Origin: Clusia tigrina
Lineage: Eukaryota; Arthropoda; Insecta; Diptera; Clusiidae
Assembly: GCA_920105625.2 (NCBI GenBank)
Contig: OV050032.1
Location: 132,847,897-132,911,896 of the forward strand
Direction: 5' to 3'
Length of the DNA: 64,000 bases
Under the pieces are notes generated by a model that was given only the letters and a program-made list of their open reading frames with translations, was not told the origin of the DNA and made no database searches. The position numbers were made by a program, and so were the translations under genes. The stretch's first letter is position 1; each line of letters begins with the position of its first letter. Shown piece by piece: positions 48,737 through 59,347 of the stretch.

Positions 48737-49982
48737 TAGATAGAAAACTTACCTGGAAACCCCATATTGAAGAAAGAGTCAGGAAGGCCAATATTGCTTT
48801 GTACACATGTAAAAAAGCGGTCGGAATCAGGTGGGGGCTATCCCCACGAGTTATGCACTGGCTATACATTTCGGTGGTCAGACCCATATTGCTATACTGG
48901 TATGGTGGCCAGCCACTCAGAAACAAAGCTATTTGAAGCTTCTGAGCAAGGTCCAAAGAACGGCTTTTTTATGTATCTCTGGTGCCTTAAGGACCACGCC
49001 TACTAAAGCTTTAGACGTAATACTCAACCTACCTACATTAGAGCTGGTAGGGAAACAAGTGGCCGCCACATCAGCACTAAGGCTGAAATGTGCGGCGTTA
49101 TGGCATGATCGGCAGATTGGTCACTCGACTATTGCGCATACCTGGAGTAGTTCTATCCAACCCATTGACCACTCTATACCTAATCTCAACTTCGATAGGC
49201 ACTTCCAGGCATATATTCCGTCTAGAAGAGAGTGGCAAACACCAATGCCATGGAGAAGGGGGGAACTTAATTTCTACACTGACGGATCCAAACTTGACGA
49301 TAGAGTCGGTTTTGGAGTTTTCTCACAAGAATTGGGACTGGAACTTTCCTTCCGTCTCCCCGACCACTGCAGTGTTTATCAAGCAGAGGTCCTAGCCATA
49401 AAGGAGGTAGCCGTCTACTTAAATAGACATGCCGTAACAAGAAATATTATAAATATCTACTTGGATAGCCAGGCGGCCATCTTGTCAATGAATTCGGTGG
49501 CACTGAAATCAAAGGTTGCTCAGGACTGCCGAGCAGCCCTAAATGATATCAGTACCGCTTTCAAGGTACGCCTTATATGGGTTCCGGGGCATAGAGATAT
49601 TGCGGGAAATTGTAGGGCTGATGACTTAGCCAGACGGGGTACCAACCTTCCTTTAGGCATGGACAGATGTGAAATTGGAATACCAATTGCCACCTGTAAA
49701 CTGATGCTGAAGGATAGGGTCGTGCGTGAGACCAATGGTTCTTGGGCACAAGAGGGCACTTGCTTAACGACTAGGCTAATGTGGCCGGAACTTAATAGTA
49801 GGAAAACTAGAGACTTGCTTGCCCTGCCGAGAGAGAATATCTCTAAGGTCGTGGCATGTATAACTGGTCACTGGCTTTTCGGCAGACATGCTCTCAGGCT
49901 GGGAGTATTCTCTCATGAATACTGCAGAAGCTGTGGGGATGAGGAGGAGGAGGAGACTGTGGAACATTTCTTCTGTAGTTGC
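48737..49982 (+). pseudogene. L2 ORF2, end of reverse transcriptase and RNase H, first copy
   Basis: Resumes L2 after C: DRKLTWKPHIEERVRKAN, then a 7-base deletion relative to L1 (LLY-WYGG region near 48895) that shifts frame. The frame from 48831 carries the RNase H: LNFYTDGSKLDD, YQAEVLAIKEVA, IYLDSQAAILS (L1 has IYSDSQ, so the catalytic Asp-bearing motif is altered but Asp stays), CRADDLARRG. It ends at the zinc finger (CRSCGDEEEEETVEHFFCSC), where it meets the foreign piece at 49983. Confidence 0.88.
49447..49982. repeat. 536 bp direct duplication, left copy
   Basis: Starts ttataaatatctac and ends ttctgtagttgc. The right copy is at 50735-51270, same length, with one visible difference (gacttagcc / gatttagcc). 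Both have the L2-specific cttggatagcc, where L1 has ctcggatagcc, so one L2 copy was doubled. Confidence 0.92.
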
Positions 49983-50734
49983 ATTTTTTTTGCACACATT
50001 TAAAGAATATTTTTCACACCAAGGAAAACCTTTAGTTATAAAAGGGGACGGAGCGTTTGGTAGCAAACTTATTCAGGAATTCTTACAATCAGAAAATATA
50101 GAATTAATTATTTCTCCAGCAGAATGCTCAAATGCAATATCTGATCTAAACAGAACACATAATGCATTGAACGAGCACTTACGTTTATATAACAGTAGAC
50201 CGGAAAAGAAAGACCTTCCTTTACACACGAAAATTACAGAAATAGAATACATATATAATAATACAATTCACTCTACCACGAACAAACGACCAATTGACTT
50301 TAAAAATAACAAAATAACACAGGAAGAAAAAATCAAAATAATAAACACAATGAATAAAATAAAAGAAAAATCAAACATGTATTTAAATAAAAACAAAGGT
50401 AAAGAAGCCAATCTAATTGACCAACAGGATTATTTTGTAAGACAAAATTATAAACACACGTTTAATGTTTCTAAAACCCAGCCTCAATATACTCAAAAAA
50501 AACTTTATAAGGATAATAGATATTTTACATACAAAAATAATAATCGTCATATAAAAGTAGATAATAATTTTATAAAACACCCTTTCAGGTATCAGAACAA
50601 TAATTCTAATTCTATTAATGAGCCAACCGAGCCATCAACAAACAATCCAAATCCAACATAGTCCCGCTCAGGAAAAAGGATATATTATAATTAAAAAGGA
50701 ATATATTCAGATAATAAACGACTATAAAACAATT
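49983..50734 (+). pseudogene. pol: Displaced integrase/env fragment of a C-like gypsy element
   Basis: 752 bp with no LTR. It holds an integrase core part: GKPLVIKGDGAFGSKLIQEF with the position of the second catalytic Asp, then NRTHNALNEHLRLYNS where the DDE Glu is expected, then IYNNTIHSTTNKRPIDF. The C-terminal tail (basic, Asn-rich) ends at a stop near 50661. After that a different frame reads GYIIIKKEYIQIINDYKTI, like the beginning of an env. This is part of what element C lacks, in the same orientation. The first 60-70 integrase residues after the zinc finger are missing. An upstream ORF start at 49888 belongs to L2. Confidence 0.82.
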
Positions 50735-51270
50735 TTATAAATATCTACTTGGATAGCCAGGCGGCCATCTTGTCAATGAATTCGGTGGCACTGAAATCAA
50801 AGGTTGCTCAGGACTGCCGAGCAGCCCTAAATGATATCAGTACCGCTTTCAAGGTACGCCTTATATGGGTTCCGGGGCATAGAGATATTGCGGGAAATTG
50901 TAGGGCTGATGATTTAGCCAGACGGGGTACCAACCTTCCTTTAGGCATGGACAGATGTGAAATTGGAATACCAATTGCCACCTGTAAACTGATGCTGAAG
51001 GATAGGGTCGTGCGTGAGACCAATGGTTCTTGGGCACAAGAGGGCACTTGCTTAACGACTAGGCTAATGTGGCCGGAACTTAATAGTAGGAAAACTAGAG
51101 ACTTGCTTGCCCTGCCGAGAGAGAATATCTCTAAGGTCGTGGCATGTATAACTGGTCACTGGCTTTTCGGCAGACATGCTCTCAGGCTGGGAGTATTCTC
51201 TCATGAATACTGCAGAAGCTGTGGGGATGAGGAGGAGGAGGAGACTGTGGAACATTTCTTCTGTAGTTGC
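50735..51270. repeat. 536 bp direct duplication, right copy
   Basis: Second copy of 49447-49982. Its 5' end follows the foreign piece and its 3' end runs on into the rest of L2. Confidence 0.92.
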
Positions 51271-51399
51271 CCCGCTCTGGCCAGAAGCAGAGCGGGCTCT
51301 TTAGGCAAATACGCTTTTAGCTCTCTTACAGAGGTGTCTAGCGCGAAGATCAAACAAATCCTGCGCTTTATTATGGCTTCAAAATGGTTCGACGAGTGA
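50735..51399 (+). pseudogene. L2 ORF2 RNase H C-terminal half and zinc finger, second copy
   Basis: Repeats the RNase H half (DSQAAILSMNSVALKSKV, RLIWVPGHRDIAGNCRADDL), then CRSCGDEEEEETVEHFFCSC and the final SSAKIKQILRFIMASKWFDE to the stop at 51399. The first ATG at 50749 is not a start, because the domain's N-terminal half is on the other side of the insert. Confidence 0.88.
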
Positions 51400-51479
51400 A
51401 TCGGAGGTGCGTTGTGGAGCGGTGGTATCACAATGGACCCATGGTGGTCTGAGTGAGTTGGTCCTTGAACTGGCTGCCA

Positions 51480-51499
51480 CATTAACCTAACCTAACCTA
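51480..51499 (+). repeat. L2 3' tail of CCTAA repeats
   Basis: cattaacctaacctaa-type tail with two CCTAA units, then the right AACCCCTTCAAC target duplication at 51500-51511. Confidence 0.78.
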
Positions 51500-51511
51500 A
51501 ACCCCTTCAAC

Positions 51512-51987
51512 CAATACAAAAGTCCTCACTATTCAAAACGCCAAAACTTCGGAAACGTGGCTCCCCGCCGCAAGAACGCCCGCTTCCAATGGACACTTCT
51601 GGCTCGTCACAGTTTAGGCAGCCGACTATTTCTCAGAAAAATGGCGGTTTCTTTCATCAACAGTCACCTGACCATCGGAACCAAGGTTCGTTTCGGAATA
51701 ATCACCAACCAGTTTCATACGGCCAATCCCGTGGCCAATATTACAATCAAGCCTCTACACAGTATGGTCGAAATCAACAAGATATCCATAATCAGAAAAG
51801 GGCACATAGCGGTACTTCTAGGTCCATTGAGCCTAAGCACCAGAGAATCAATCATATGGCTCAGGAACATGATCAGCCCGAGCAAGATTATCAATCGAAA
51901 GCTGATGCAGAAGCGTCTGAGATTGAGGAAACCCTAGAATCTGAACAAATCCATTTTTTAGGGAAAAATCCCTGCTTCCATACTTAG
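51512..51987 (+). pseudogene. gag: Element D gag, 3' part after L2
   Basis: Continuation of D gag: a Gln/Asn/His/Ser-rich C-terminal tail (RQPTISQKNGGFFHQQSPDH, QYYNQASTQYGRNQQDIHNQ), ending in an acidic segment (SKADAEASEIEETLESEQ) and a stop at 51987. No CCHC knuckle visible, as in Drosophila gypsy Gag. The pol frame overlaps the end. The ATG at 51589 is not a real start. Confidence 0.8.
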
Positions 51988-52499
51988 AAAGGACAATTGC
52001 AGGGAGAAAAGTTAAATTACTAATAGACACGGGGGCTTCAAAAAATTATATAAAGCCCCTCTTGGAGTTAATCCATGTCTTTTCGGTGCAACGACCGTTC
52101 GTAGTAACGTCACTCCATGGCATCGATGATGTTAAGCAGAAACGTTATATCAGGGTACCACACACAGTGACAAACAGATTTAGAGAAATGGTGAGAAGGT
52201 TGGATGGCGCTTTTGCGAAACCCAATGAGTCACTACCGTTTAATACTAATATTGTCGCGACTATCCGCACGGTCGGTAACGACCCTGTTTACTCGAGACT
52301 ATACCCATACCCAATGGGTGTGGCAGATTTTGTCAATTCAGAGGTCAAAGACTTATTGCGTAAGGCCATAATTAGGCCATCCAGATCTCCATACAATAAT
52401 CCCATTTGGGTTGTTGACAAAAAAGGCAAGGATGATCAAGGAAACATAAAAAAACGACTTGCTATTGACTTGAGAAAATTGAACCAGAAAACAATTGCG

Positions 52500-52529
<30 letters not shown>
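51955..52529 (+). pseudogene. pol: Element D pol: protease and reverse transcriptase start
   Basis: Overlaps the end of gag in another frame. Protease active site VKLLIDTGASKNYIKP (about 52012-52060). The second half of protease is very short: VTSLHGIDDVKQKRYIRVPH runs almost directly into reverse transcriptase, so an internal deletion is likely. Then YSRLYPYPMGVADFVNSEVK, SRSPYNNPIWVVDKKGKD and KRLAIDLRKLNQKTIA. A frameshift near 52500 ends this reading at 52529. The ORF's first ATG at 52062 lies inside the domain. Confidence 0.85.
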
Positions 52530-53437
<908 letters not shown>

Positions 53438-53439
53438 TA

Positions 53440-53676
53440 TGTAAGATGAGAGAGAGGCAGTCGCAAACAGTAAGTCGTCACGTGAAGTTGTAGTCGTTGC
53501 TCGCGCTAATAAGTTTCTCCATTTTTTACAGTCGAAAGCATCGCACACGAAGTTGTCGCCGGTCATTAACGGAAGCAATTAACTTTTTATACTTTCTTAT
53601 AATCTTTTCATTTTTCTTTTTATAATTTAATATATAAACCTATCGTTTGAAATATAATTGCTGTTATCGGCTCACA
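53440..53676 (+). repeat. 5' LTR of element E
   Basis: Begins TGTAAGATGAGAG and ends GGCTCACA, followed by the primer site. The first 65 bp match the sequence at 61377-61442, which begins the 3' LTR. Length about 237 bp. TG...CA ends. Confidence 0.72.
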
Positions 53677-53694
53677 TGGGGGCTCAACCGTCCG
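53677..53694 (+). promoter_or_regulatory. Primer binding site of element E
   Basis: TGGGGGCTCAACCGTCCG immediately follows the LTR. It begins with TGG as expected for a tRNA 3' end complement, type not identified. Confidence 0.6.
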
Positions 53695-53842
53695 AGAAAT
53701 AAAAGAACCGTAAAAAAGTAAAACGTGGAAGTAAAACCCTGCTCCAAAAAAAGTAAAAAGTAAAAATTTATTCGTGATCAGCAGAAGTTGTGCTGTGTTC
53801 AGAAAATTGGGACTTTAAAGGTAAAACGCGGAACTCGGCGTA

Positions 53843-54475
53843 ATGAGTATAGAACAACAAAAAGAATACTTTTTAAGGTCAAAGACAAAGTCAACGAGAG
53901 TAGAGGAAGACGAAGGTGACGTTTTTTTTTTAAATGCTCAAAACAAAACAACAAAGGAAGGTTTAACTACAGCAAGTACAAATAACGATAACGAAAGCGC
54001 AAAGGAGAATAACACAGAAACAACGGCAACGAATATGAGATAAAAGCAGCAGCGAAATGGCAGAAATGGGCGAATTGATTAGACTTCTCACACTAAAATT
54101 TGCAAAAGACGAGGAACAGCAAGCGGCTATGTCAACAGAAAGCATTGGCGACGTTATATCCGAATTCGATGGCAGATCACCTACACGCATAGAGGAATGG
54201 TTCAACAATTTCGAAAAATGTGCCGTAGCGTATAAGGGGAGCGAAAGTCAAAAATACGTTTTTTCCAGACGCAAAATGACAAAAACAGCAAAAGTTTTTA
54301 CGATGCAGTATATGTCCACGATTATAAATCACTGAAAGAAGAAGTTACAAAAGAGTTTCAACGCGAATTTATAAGCGCGGATATTCACAAGCAGATGCAA
54401 GAGAGGAAAAAGCTAAACGAAGAAAGTATGCATGAGTACATATTGCATATGCGACGGGAAATTGGACGAAAAATC
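53843..54475 (+). pseudogene. gag: Element E gag, N-terminal part
   Basis: The ATG at 53843 opens MSIEQQKEYFLRSKTKSTRV with an acidic and Thr/Asn-rich stretch to a stop at 54043. The next frame (54057-54335) continues with MAEMGELIRLLTLKFAKDEE, then ESIGDVISEFDGRSPTRIEE and WFNNFEKCAVAYKG, a capsid-like start. A further frameshift near 54270-54320 leads to KEEVTKEFQREFISADIHKQ and EESMHEYILHMRREIG, after which sequence of F begins at about 54475. The C-terminal capsid and any nucleocapsid are missing. Confidence 0.72.
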
Positions 54476-55146
54476 GGTTCCCACCGATTTATGAGAATCG
54501 ACTTGAGCAAGTGTTGGAATTCTCAAACCGCGTCCAAAATATTGCCACCTTTTTTAAGTCAGCAAAATGCGATCACCATTTGGCCAACCCTACTCTTCTT
54601 GAGCCGCTTATTGGAAAGCTTCCGCCCACCAAGCAATATGAATGGAGTCGACACGCCTCCAATACAACGCCTGATGCCACCGTTGAAGCCTTTGCCGACT
54701 GGGTTAGTGAATTCGCAAAGATAGTGAGCTTGATGCCAGCTGTAGCTAATTCAGCTATGCGCCAACATCAACCCCCGCAGCCGCACCAAGGGGTGCAACA
54801 AGGTAACCTTCAGAACCGTCAGACCATATCACGAGGTGCTATTCCACGTCGCGTTTTGCATAGCAGCGAACCTCAAGTCGAACAGCAACAACTCAGTTGT
54901 GTGCAATGCAATTTGAGCAACAAACTGAGCGCATGTACAAATGACAAATGGACTTTGGTAAAGCGTCACCGCCTTTATTGTGCCTGCTTGCACAACTTGC
55001 TGAGTTGCCAGGCAAGGCATGCATGCAACGTATGCACCCGTATGCATCACAACTTACTGCACCAGACAACTAAGCCGCTAGCAGAGCTGGAACCAGAGGA
55101 TGACGAGCATGTGCTTAACTGCCGTCAACACCAGCAGTCAAGCTAA
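54476..55146 (+). pseudogene. gag: Element F gag-like region (BEL/Pao)
   Basis: Begins in mid-protein: ENRLEQVLEFSNRVQNIA, ANPTLLEPLIGKLPPTKQYE, then SEFAKIVSLMPAVANSAM. Gln/Pro-rich linker. Next a Cys/His-rich zinc-binding part (CVQCNLSNKLSACTNDKW, then HRLYCACLHNLLSCQARH and CNVCTRMHHNLLH), as in the Pao group just before the protease. It ends at 55146 with a stop; the protease lies in another frame. It would package the RNA. Confidence 0.8.
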
Positions 55147-55149
55147 TTT

Positions 55150-55778
55150 AAGATACTACCCGTGGCGCTGTTTGGTCCACGTTGTAGCATACCTGTGTTT
55201 GCGATGAAGGTTCTTCGGTCTCACTTCTTGAAGAGACCATTGCAAATCAGCTTGGTCTGAAAGGCCCTACTGCACAGCTGACGCTTCAGTGGTATGGAGA
55301 GAAGCAGACCACGGAGCCATCGAAAAAAGTAAGCTTGAACGTACGGGCAGAGTGTGGTGGCCAGGAGTACCCACTCAGAAACGTACGCACCGTGAAACAG
55401 CTTAATTTACCAATGCAGACATTCATCAAGCAACAGCATGGACACTTCACAGATGTGCCAATCGCCAGCTACAAAGCCGCCAAGCCGGTCCTGCTGCTGG
55501 GATTGGATAATAGTTTTTTAGGCATGTCAGAGAAAACTGTCGCCGCCGGTCCAGATCAACCTATTGCTGCGGCAACTATGTTGAGTTGGGTGGCATATGG
55601 GCCACTTCATTCATGCACCACGGCAATATCAAGGGTGTTGCACGTCAAAGAAGCAGCTACTTTAACGCAACTGAACAGATTGGTCGAAGAGTACTTTTCT
55701 GTAGAAAGTTTTGGAGTCCGCAGCAACAGCACAGTCCTGGAGTCAGATAAGAACGCCAGACCAAAAAAAATTAATTAA
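55150..55778 (+). pseudogene. pol: Element F aspartic protease region (DUF1758-like)
   Basis: Near 55195 the sequence reads CVCDEGSSVSLLEETIANQL, the protease active site of Pao elements (usually DSGS, here DEGSS). It then changes frame to RAECGGQEYPLRNVRTVKQL (335 onward), VLLLGLDNSFLGMSEK and PIAAATMLSWVAYGPLHS, the last a typical LGWVV-type segment. Stop at 55778. The Asp-Glu-Gly change at the active site and the frame shifts suggest loss of function. Confidence 0.8.
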
Positions 55779-56230
55779 TTGAGACCACACAAAACATCGG
55801 CCATCGCTATGAAGTTGGTCTATTATGGCGCAACGATGCCACTAAGCTGCCGCAGAGCTATGTTATGGCCATGCAGCGCCTTTTAAATATTGAGGAGAAG
55901 ATGTCCCGGGATGCCGCATTTGCAGCCAGATATAAAACGGAAGTCGCCAAATACATTGACAAGGGGTACGCCAAATTGCTGTCACCAGAGGCTGCTGAGA
56001 GGCATAGTCCTACAACCTGGTACCTTCCTCACTTTGGTGTAGTGAACCCGCATAAGCCGGATAAGCTTCGTATTGTCTTTGATGCTGCAGCCGCTATTTC
56101 TAACGTATCGCTCAAAGCAGATTTGGAGAAACAGTGGGTTGCATGGTGGAACGTTTTTCAGGGCGTTAAAAACTTTTCAGTCCAGCGTTGCTTGTCATAT
56201 TTGTTGCCGAATGCCGATGATATACAGCTG
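55779..56230 (+). pseudogene. pol: Element F reverse transcriptase, N-terminal fragment
   Basis: Fragments in shifted frames: GHRYEVGLLWRNDATKLPQS, then RLLNIEEKMSRDAAFAARYK and TWYLPHFGVVNPHKPDKLRI followed by VFDAAAAISNVSLKADLEK, a BEL/Pao reverse transcriptase start. After this the palm with the catalytic Asp pair is missing, since the next recognisable sequence (AFLRVSKANEVEVTFVAAKT near 56250) belongs to the region after reverse transcriptase. A deletion of several hundred codons is inferred from family order, and about 100 bases of unrelated sequence fill it. Confidence 0.82.
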
Positions 56231-57320
56231 CATTACAGCAGTCGCCTTTTTGCGTGTTTCCAAAGCAAACGAGGTAGAAGTCACATTCGTTGCTGCCAAA
56301 ACGAGATTTGCACCTGCAAAGGGTAAGACAGTACCGCACCTGGAATTACAAGCGGCCGTACTAGGAAGCCGATTGAAGACTTCGATTGAAGACTGTCATG
56401 ATTTCAAGATCAACGCTACGACATTTTGGAGCGATTCCAAGACAATTCTGCTTTGGCTTCGTTCCACTACCCGTAAGTATAAGCAATTCGTTGCCTACCG
56501 TAATACTGAGATACTTGCCATTTCCACGCCGATGCAATGGCGCTGGATACCAACATCGATGAACGTCGCCGACGATGCAACTAGAGCCAAGTTGCAACAG
56601 TATGTAGAGAAAGACAGCCGTTGGATATTGGGTCCAGATTTCTTGTGCCAAGAAGAAATACACTGGCCTCAAGAAGCTGGGATGCTTCACTCAGAGCACT
56701 GTGTATCTGAAAAAGCTATTCATCAGGTGTTACACATAATAAACACAGACAATAGTCTTGATAGTTTGATCAAGTTTTCATCCTACATGAAAACGTTGAG
56801 GGTGACAGCATGGATATTTCGGTTCATTCGCAACGCCAAATCTAGATCCCGTCACTTTGGAGAGCTCACAGCAGCTGAAGTTTCTGATGCTGAAAAATTT
56901 TTATGCTGTCGCGTACAAGAGGAGTCATTTGCAGATGAAATGTCAGCCCTACGCGCAAGTAAAAGAATTCCAAAGACCAGTGCCATATTTAAACTCACGC
57001 CGATGCTGTATCCTGATGGTCTGCTAAGAGTCAACGGAAGAATCGACGCTGCTTACTACATCCCTGAATCAGCCCGACGCCCGATAATATTACCCCAGAA
57101 AAATCGCGTGTCGCAGCTGATAATGAAGCATTACCACCAAAAGAGACATCACCAGAACGACTGCCTAACAATAAATGAAATGCGGCAGAAGTTCTGGGTG
57201 CCTCATGCTCGCACAGTATTAAAAAGGATCAAGAGGGATTGTGTGATTTGTATTACCGCTCGAGCCAAGCCATCTGTGCCACTTATGGGACAGTTACCCA
57301 CAGACCGTCTAACACCGTAG
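56231..57320 (+). pseudogene. pol: Element F RNase H-like region and integrase N-terminus
   Basis: One open frame (ending at 57320) reads ANEVEVTFVAAKTRFAPAKG, VPHLELQAAVLGSRL, ATTFWSDSKTILLWLRS with the RNase H-like Asp, WRWIPTSMNVADDATRAK, then a long spacer, LLRVNGRIDAAYYIPESA and HQKRHHQNDCLTINEMRQKF with DCVIC, the HHCC zinc finger of integrase. The ORF's formal start at 56073 is in non-homologous sequence. After 57320 the integrase catalytic Asp region is in other frames (YSGVDYCGHFCG near 57345). Confidence 0.85.
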
Positions 57321-58237
57321 GTCCGACCTTTTACCTACTCAGGGGTGGACTACTGTGGACACTTCTGCGGTGCTATCGGCCGTAGACGAGAGAAACGCTG
57401 GGTGGCATAATTCACTTGCCGCACCACTCGAGCCCTACATTTGGAGGTGGCAAAAGACCTGTCCACCGATGCATTTTTAATTTGTTTCAGGAATTTTGTG
57501 AACCGTCGCGGTGGCCGATTTGAATTCGTAGCGACAATGGCACCAACTTTATAGGTGCGCAAAAGGAGTTTCGCCAGGAGAACCGCTTTTTTGACGTAGA
57601 TCGGGTTCAACGGGCAATGTCAAAGGAAAACATAGAGTGGATTTTTAATTGCCCAGCCAATCCTAGCGCTGGAGTTTGTTGGGAGCGGCTTGTCCAATGC
57701 GTGAAACGCCTGCTACAGAGAACCCTGAAGGATGAGGCCCCACGCTTGGAGACTTTCCGCAGCGCACTGATTGAGGCGGAAAATATAATAAACAGCCGTC
57801 CATTTGCAGAACTTCCTATAACCCATGAAGAAGAGGAACCACTTACTCCGAACCACTTCTTGAGTGGCTGCCTCAATTCCACTCAAACACCTAGACCGGA
57901 AGATGAGAAAATCTGTCTGCGCAAACAATGGAGAATTGCGCAGAACCTGAAGGATCGTCTGTGGAAAAGGTGGATTGTGGAGTACTTGCCACAACTTTTG
58001 CACCGACAAAAATGGAGGAGTAAAGCCTCACTAAGAGTAGACCAACTGGTTGTTGTACCAAGAAGCCAATGGGTCAAAGGGCGAATAATTGAAGTCTTCA
58101 CTGCCAAGGACGGCCAAGTCCGGAGTGCCGCGGTACGCACCAGCCGCGGTATTATCCGTCGACCTGCATCTAAGCTAGCTGCTTTAAGTTTCGTGGATCC
58201 CAGTATGAATCCACCGGGAGGTGGGATGTCGCGGTAA
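57321..58237 (+). pseudogene. pol: Element F integrase core and C-terminal domain (DUF5641-like)
   Basis: The integrase core is frameshifted between 57330 and 57610, with [21 protein letters not shown] sequence near 57530 carrying the second Asp. From 57617 the frame is open: WIFNCPANPSAGVCWERLVQ with the usual Glu, INSRPFAELPIT, LTPNHFLSGCLN. The C-terminal BEL/Pao domain has KASLRVDQLVVVPRSQWVKG and AAVRTSRGIIRRPASKLAAL. The stop at 58235-58237 lies 9 bases inside the 3' LTR. Integrase would insert the cDNA. Confidence 0.87.
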
Positions 58238-58449
58238 AAGCTACTGTCTTCTCCGTAAGATGTCTCGCCGAAATATAAACGAACGAGTGAGTAGCAGAAG
58301 AGCAGCCGGGAAGAAAGCTGCAAATTTTAAACAACCACACCACAAACTTTTTACTCTTGCTTTAAAAAATATATAATAAAGCCAACTATATTAATTAAAT
58401 TATTAACGTATAAAACTTCTAGTTTATCTGCAACGAACTTTCATTTACA
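58227..58449 (+). repeat. 3' LTR of element F
   Basis: Starts TGTCGCGGTAAAAGC after the purine-rich gggaggtggga and ends TTCATTTACA; 223 bp. It contains a TATA-like aatataaac and AATAAAG near 58375. E resumes after it. The partner 5' LTR is not present. Confidence 0.75.
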
Positions 58450-58460
58450 GTCGTGAAAAA

Positions 58461-58895
58461 ATGTTAAAGCAGATCAAAATAAACGATGGAAATCTATTTT
58501 GTTTAGTTGATAGCGGCGCAGAAATATCGGTTATGAATGAAAAAACTGCGAAAAGCATAAACGTGGAATTAAGGGAATACGAAAACGGTGTTTCAGGCAT
58601 CGGAAATGTTAAGGTAAAAATAATCGGCTTTTTTGGAGCTGAAAGTACTGTCGACAATTTGAAGTGTATGCACAAATTTGTTGTTGTTCCGAACAATGTA
58701 TCGAAATATGAAGTAATCTTAGGCTTCGATTACATAGGCAAATGCAGTTACGATTATAGTGAAAAGGGGTATACGTTCAAAAGTTTTCTCGATGACAGCT
58801 ATGAACATTCAATAATGAATATTATGATCAACAAAGAGAAATTTGAAGCACCAATAAAACATCAGAAACAAATAGAAGAAATTGTCGAACAATAA
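58461..58895 (+). CDS. pol: Element E protease fragment
   Basis: Aspartic protease of E. The ATG at 58461 (MLKQIKINDGNLFCLV) is probably internal to the ancestral Gag-Pol. Active site FCLVDSGAEISVM (DSGAE), second conserved part YEVILGFDYIGKCSYDY. It runs to a stop at 58895 and would be followed by reverse transcriptase in a frame starting around 58960. It lies 11 bases after the F LTR. Confidence 0.82.
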   Translation: MLKQIKINDGNLFCLVDSGAEISVMNEKTAKSINVELREYENGVSGIGNVKVKIIGFFGAESTVDNLKCMHKFVVVPNNVSKYEVILGFDYIGKCSYDYSEKGYTFKSFLDDSYEHSIMNIMINKEKFEAPIKHQKQIEEIVEQ

Positions 58896-58959
58896 AAACT
58901 TAACAAAGATGCGACAAGCCCGATAAACATGAAAATTATATTAATCGATGAACGAGTTA

Positions 58960-59312
58960 TAAGACATACCCCGAGAAGATTGCCGTTGCCGGGGCAGAAG
59001 GCGGTAAGTGACTAGGTGGAAGATTGGTCAAAAAATGGAATAATAAGGCCATTAAACTCAGAATTTTGCAGTCGGGTAGCTGTCGCGAATAAAAAAGATG
59101 GAAGCAGTCGCGTCTGTGTCGATGAAGAAGTGGTTGAATCGTTGGAGAGCGCAAGAGTACTTACCAAATTGGACCTCGAAAACGCATTGTTCCACGTCCC
59201 TAGCGAAGAGTCAAAAAATAAACTGCGTTCATTACCAGAGAGGGGATTTTTAAATTTAACAGAGCACCCTTTGGTTTCTGTAATTCTCAAGCTATATTCT
59301 TTCGCTTTATAA
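58960..59312 (+). pseudogene. pol: Element E reverse transcriptase, N-terminal part, broken
   Basis: Shows NGIIRPLNSEFCSRVAVANK, KDGSSRVCVD, then a jump to SARVLTKLDLENALFHVPSE: the part between (the DYR-LN motif and after) is missing. A frameshift near 59260-59280 is followed by a plus-frame HPLVSVILKLYSFAL in place of the expected APFGFCNSPA-type motif. A Phe-rich stretch (FINHVFW near 59300) in another frame leads to the YMDD part. Confidence 0.8.
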
Positions 59313-59347
59313 ACCACGTTTTTTGGAAATTAGTTCGTGAAAACATC

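Larger units (their letters stand above)
41593..51499 (+). mobile_element. 5'-truncated LOA/I-like non-LTR element L2 with nested C and inserted fragment
   Basis: The same family as L1 and very similar in sequence. It begins at the point equivalent to L1 35920 (in the linker after the endonuclease), so it is 5'-truncated as expected of target-primed insertion. The 3' tail (AACCTAACCT) precedes the right target duplication. Element C lies at 43142-48732. Between 49447 and 51270 a 536 bp segment is doubled around a 752 bp foreign piece. Confidence 0.92.
54476..58449 (+). mobile_element. BEL/Pao retrotransposon F, 5'-deleted, inside element E
   Basis: Gag-like, aspartic protease, reverse transcriptase, RNase H, integrase and C-terminal domain in BEL/Pao order, with a 3' LTR (58227-58449) after which E resumes. 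The left end has no LTR: the junction at about 54475 joins E gag to the middle of the F gag, so a deletion removed the E gag end, F's 5' LTR and the front of F's gag. Confidence 0.85.
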
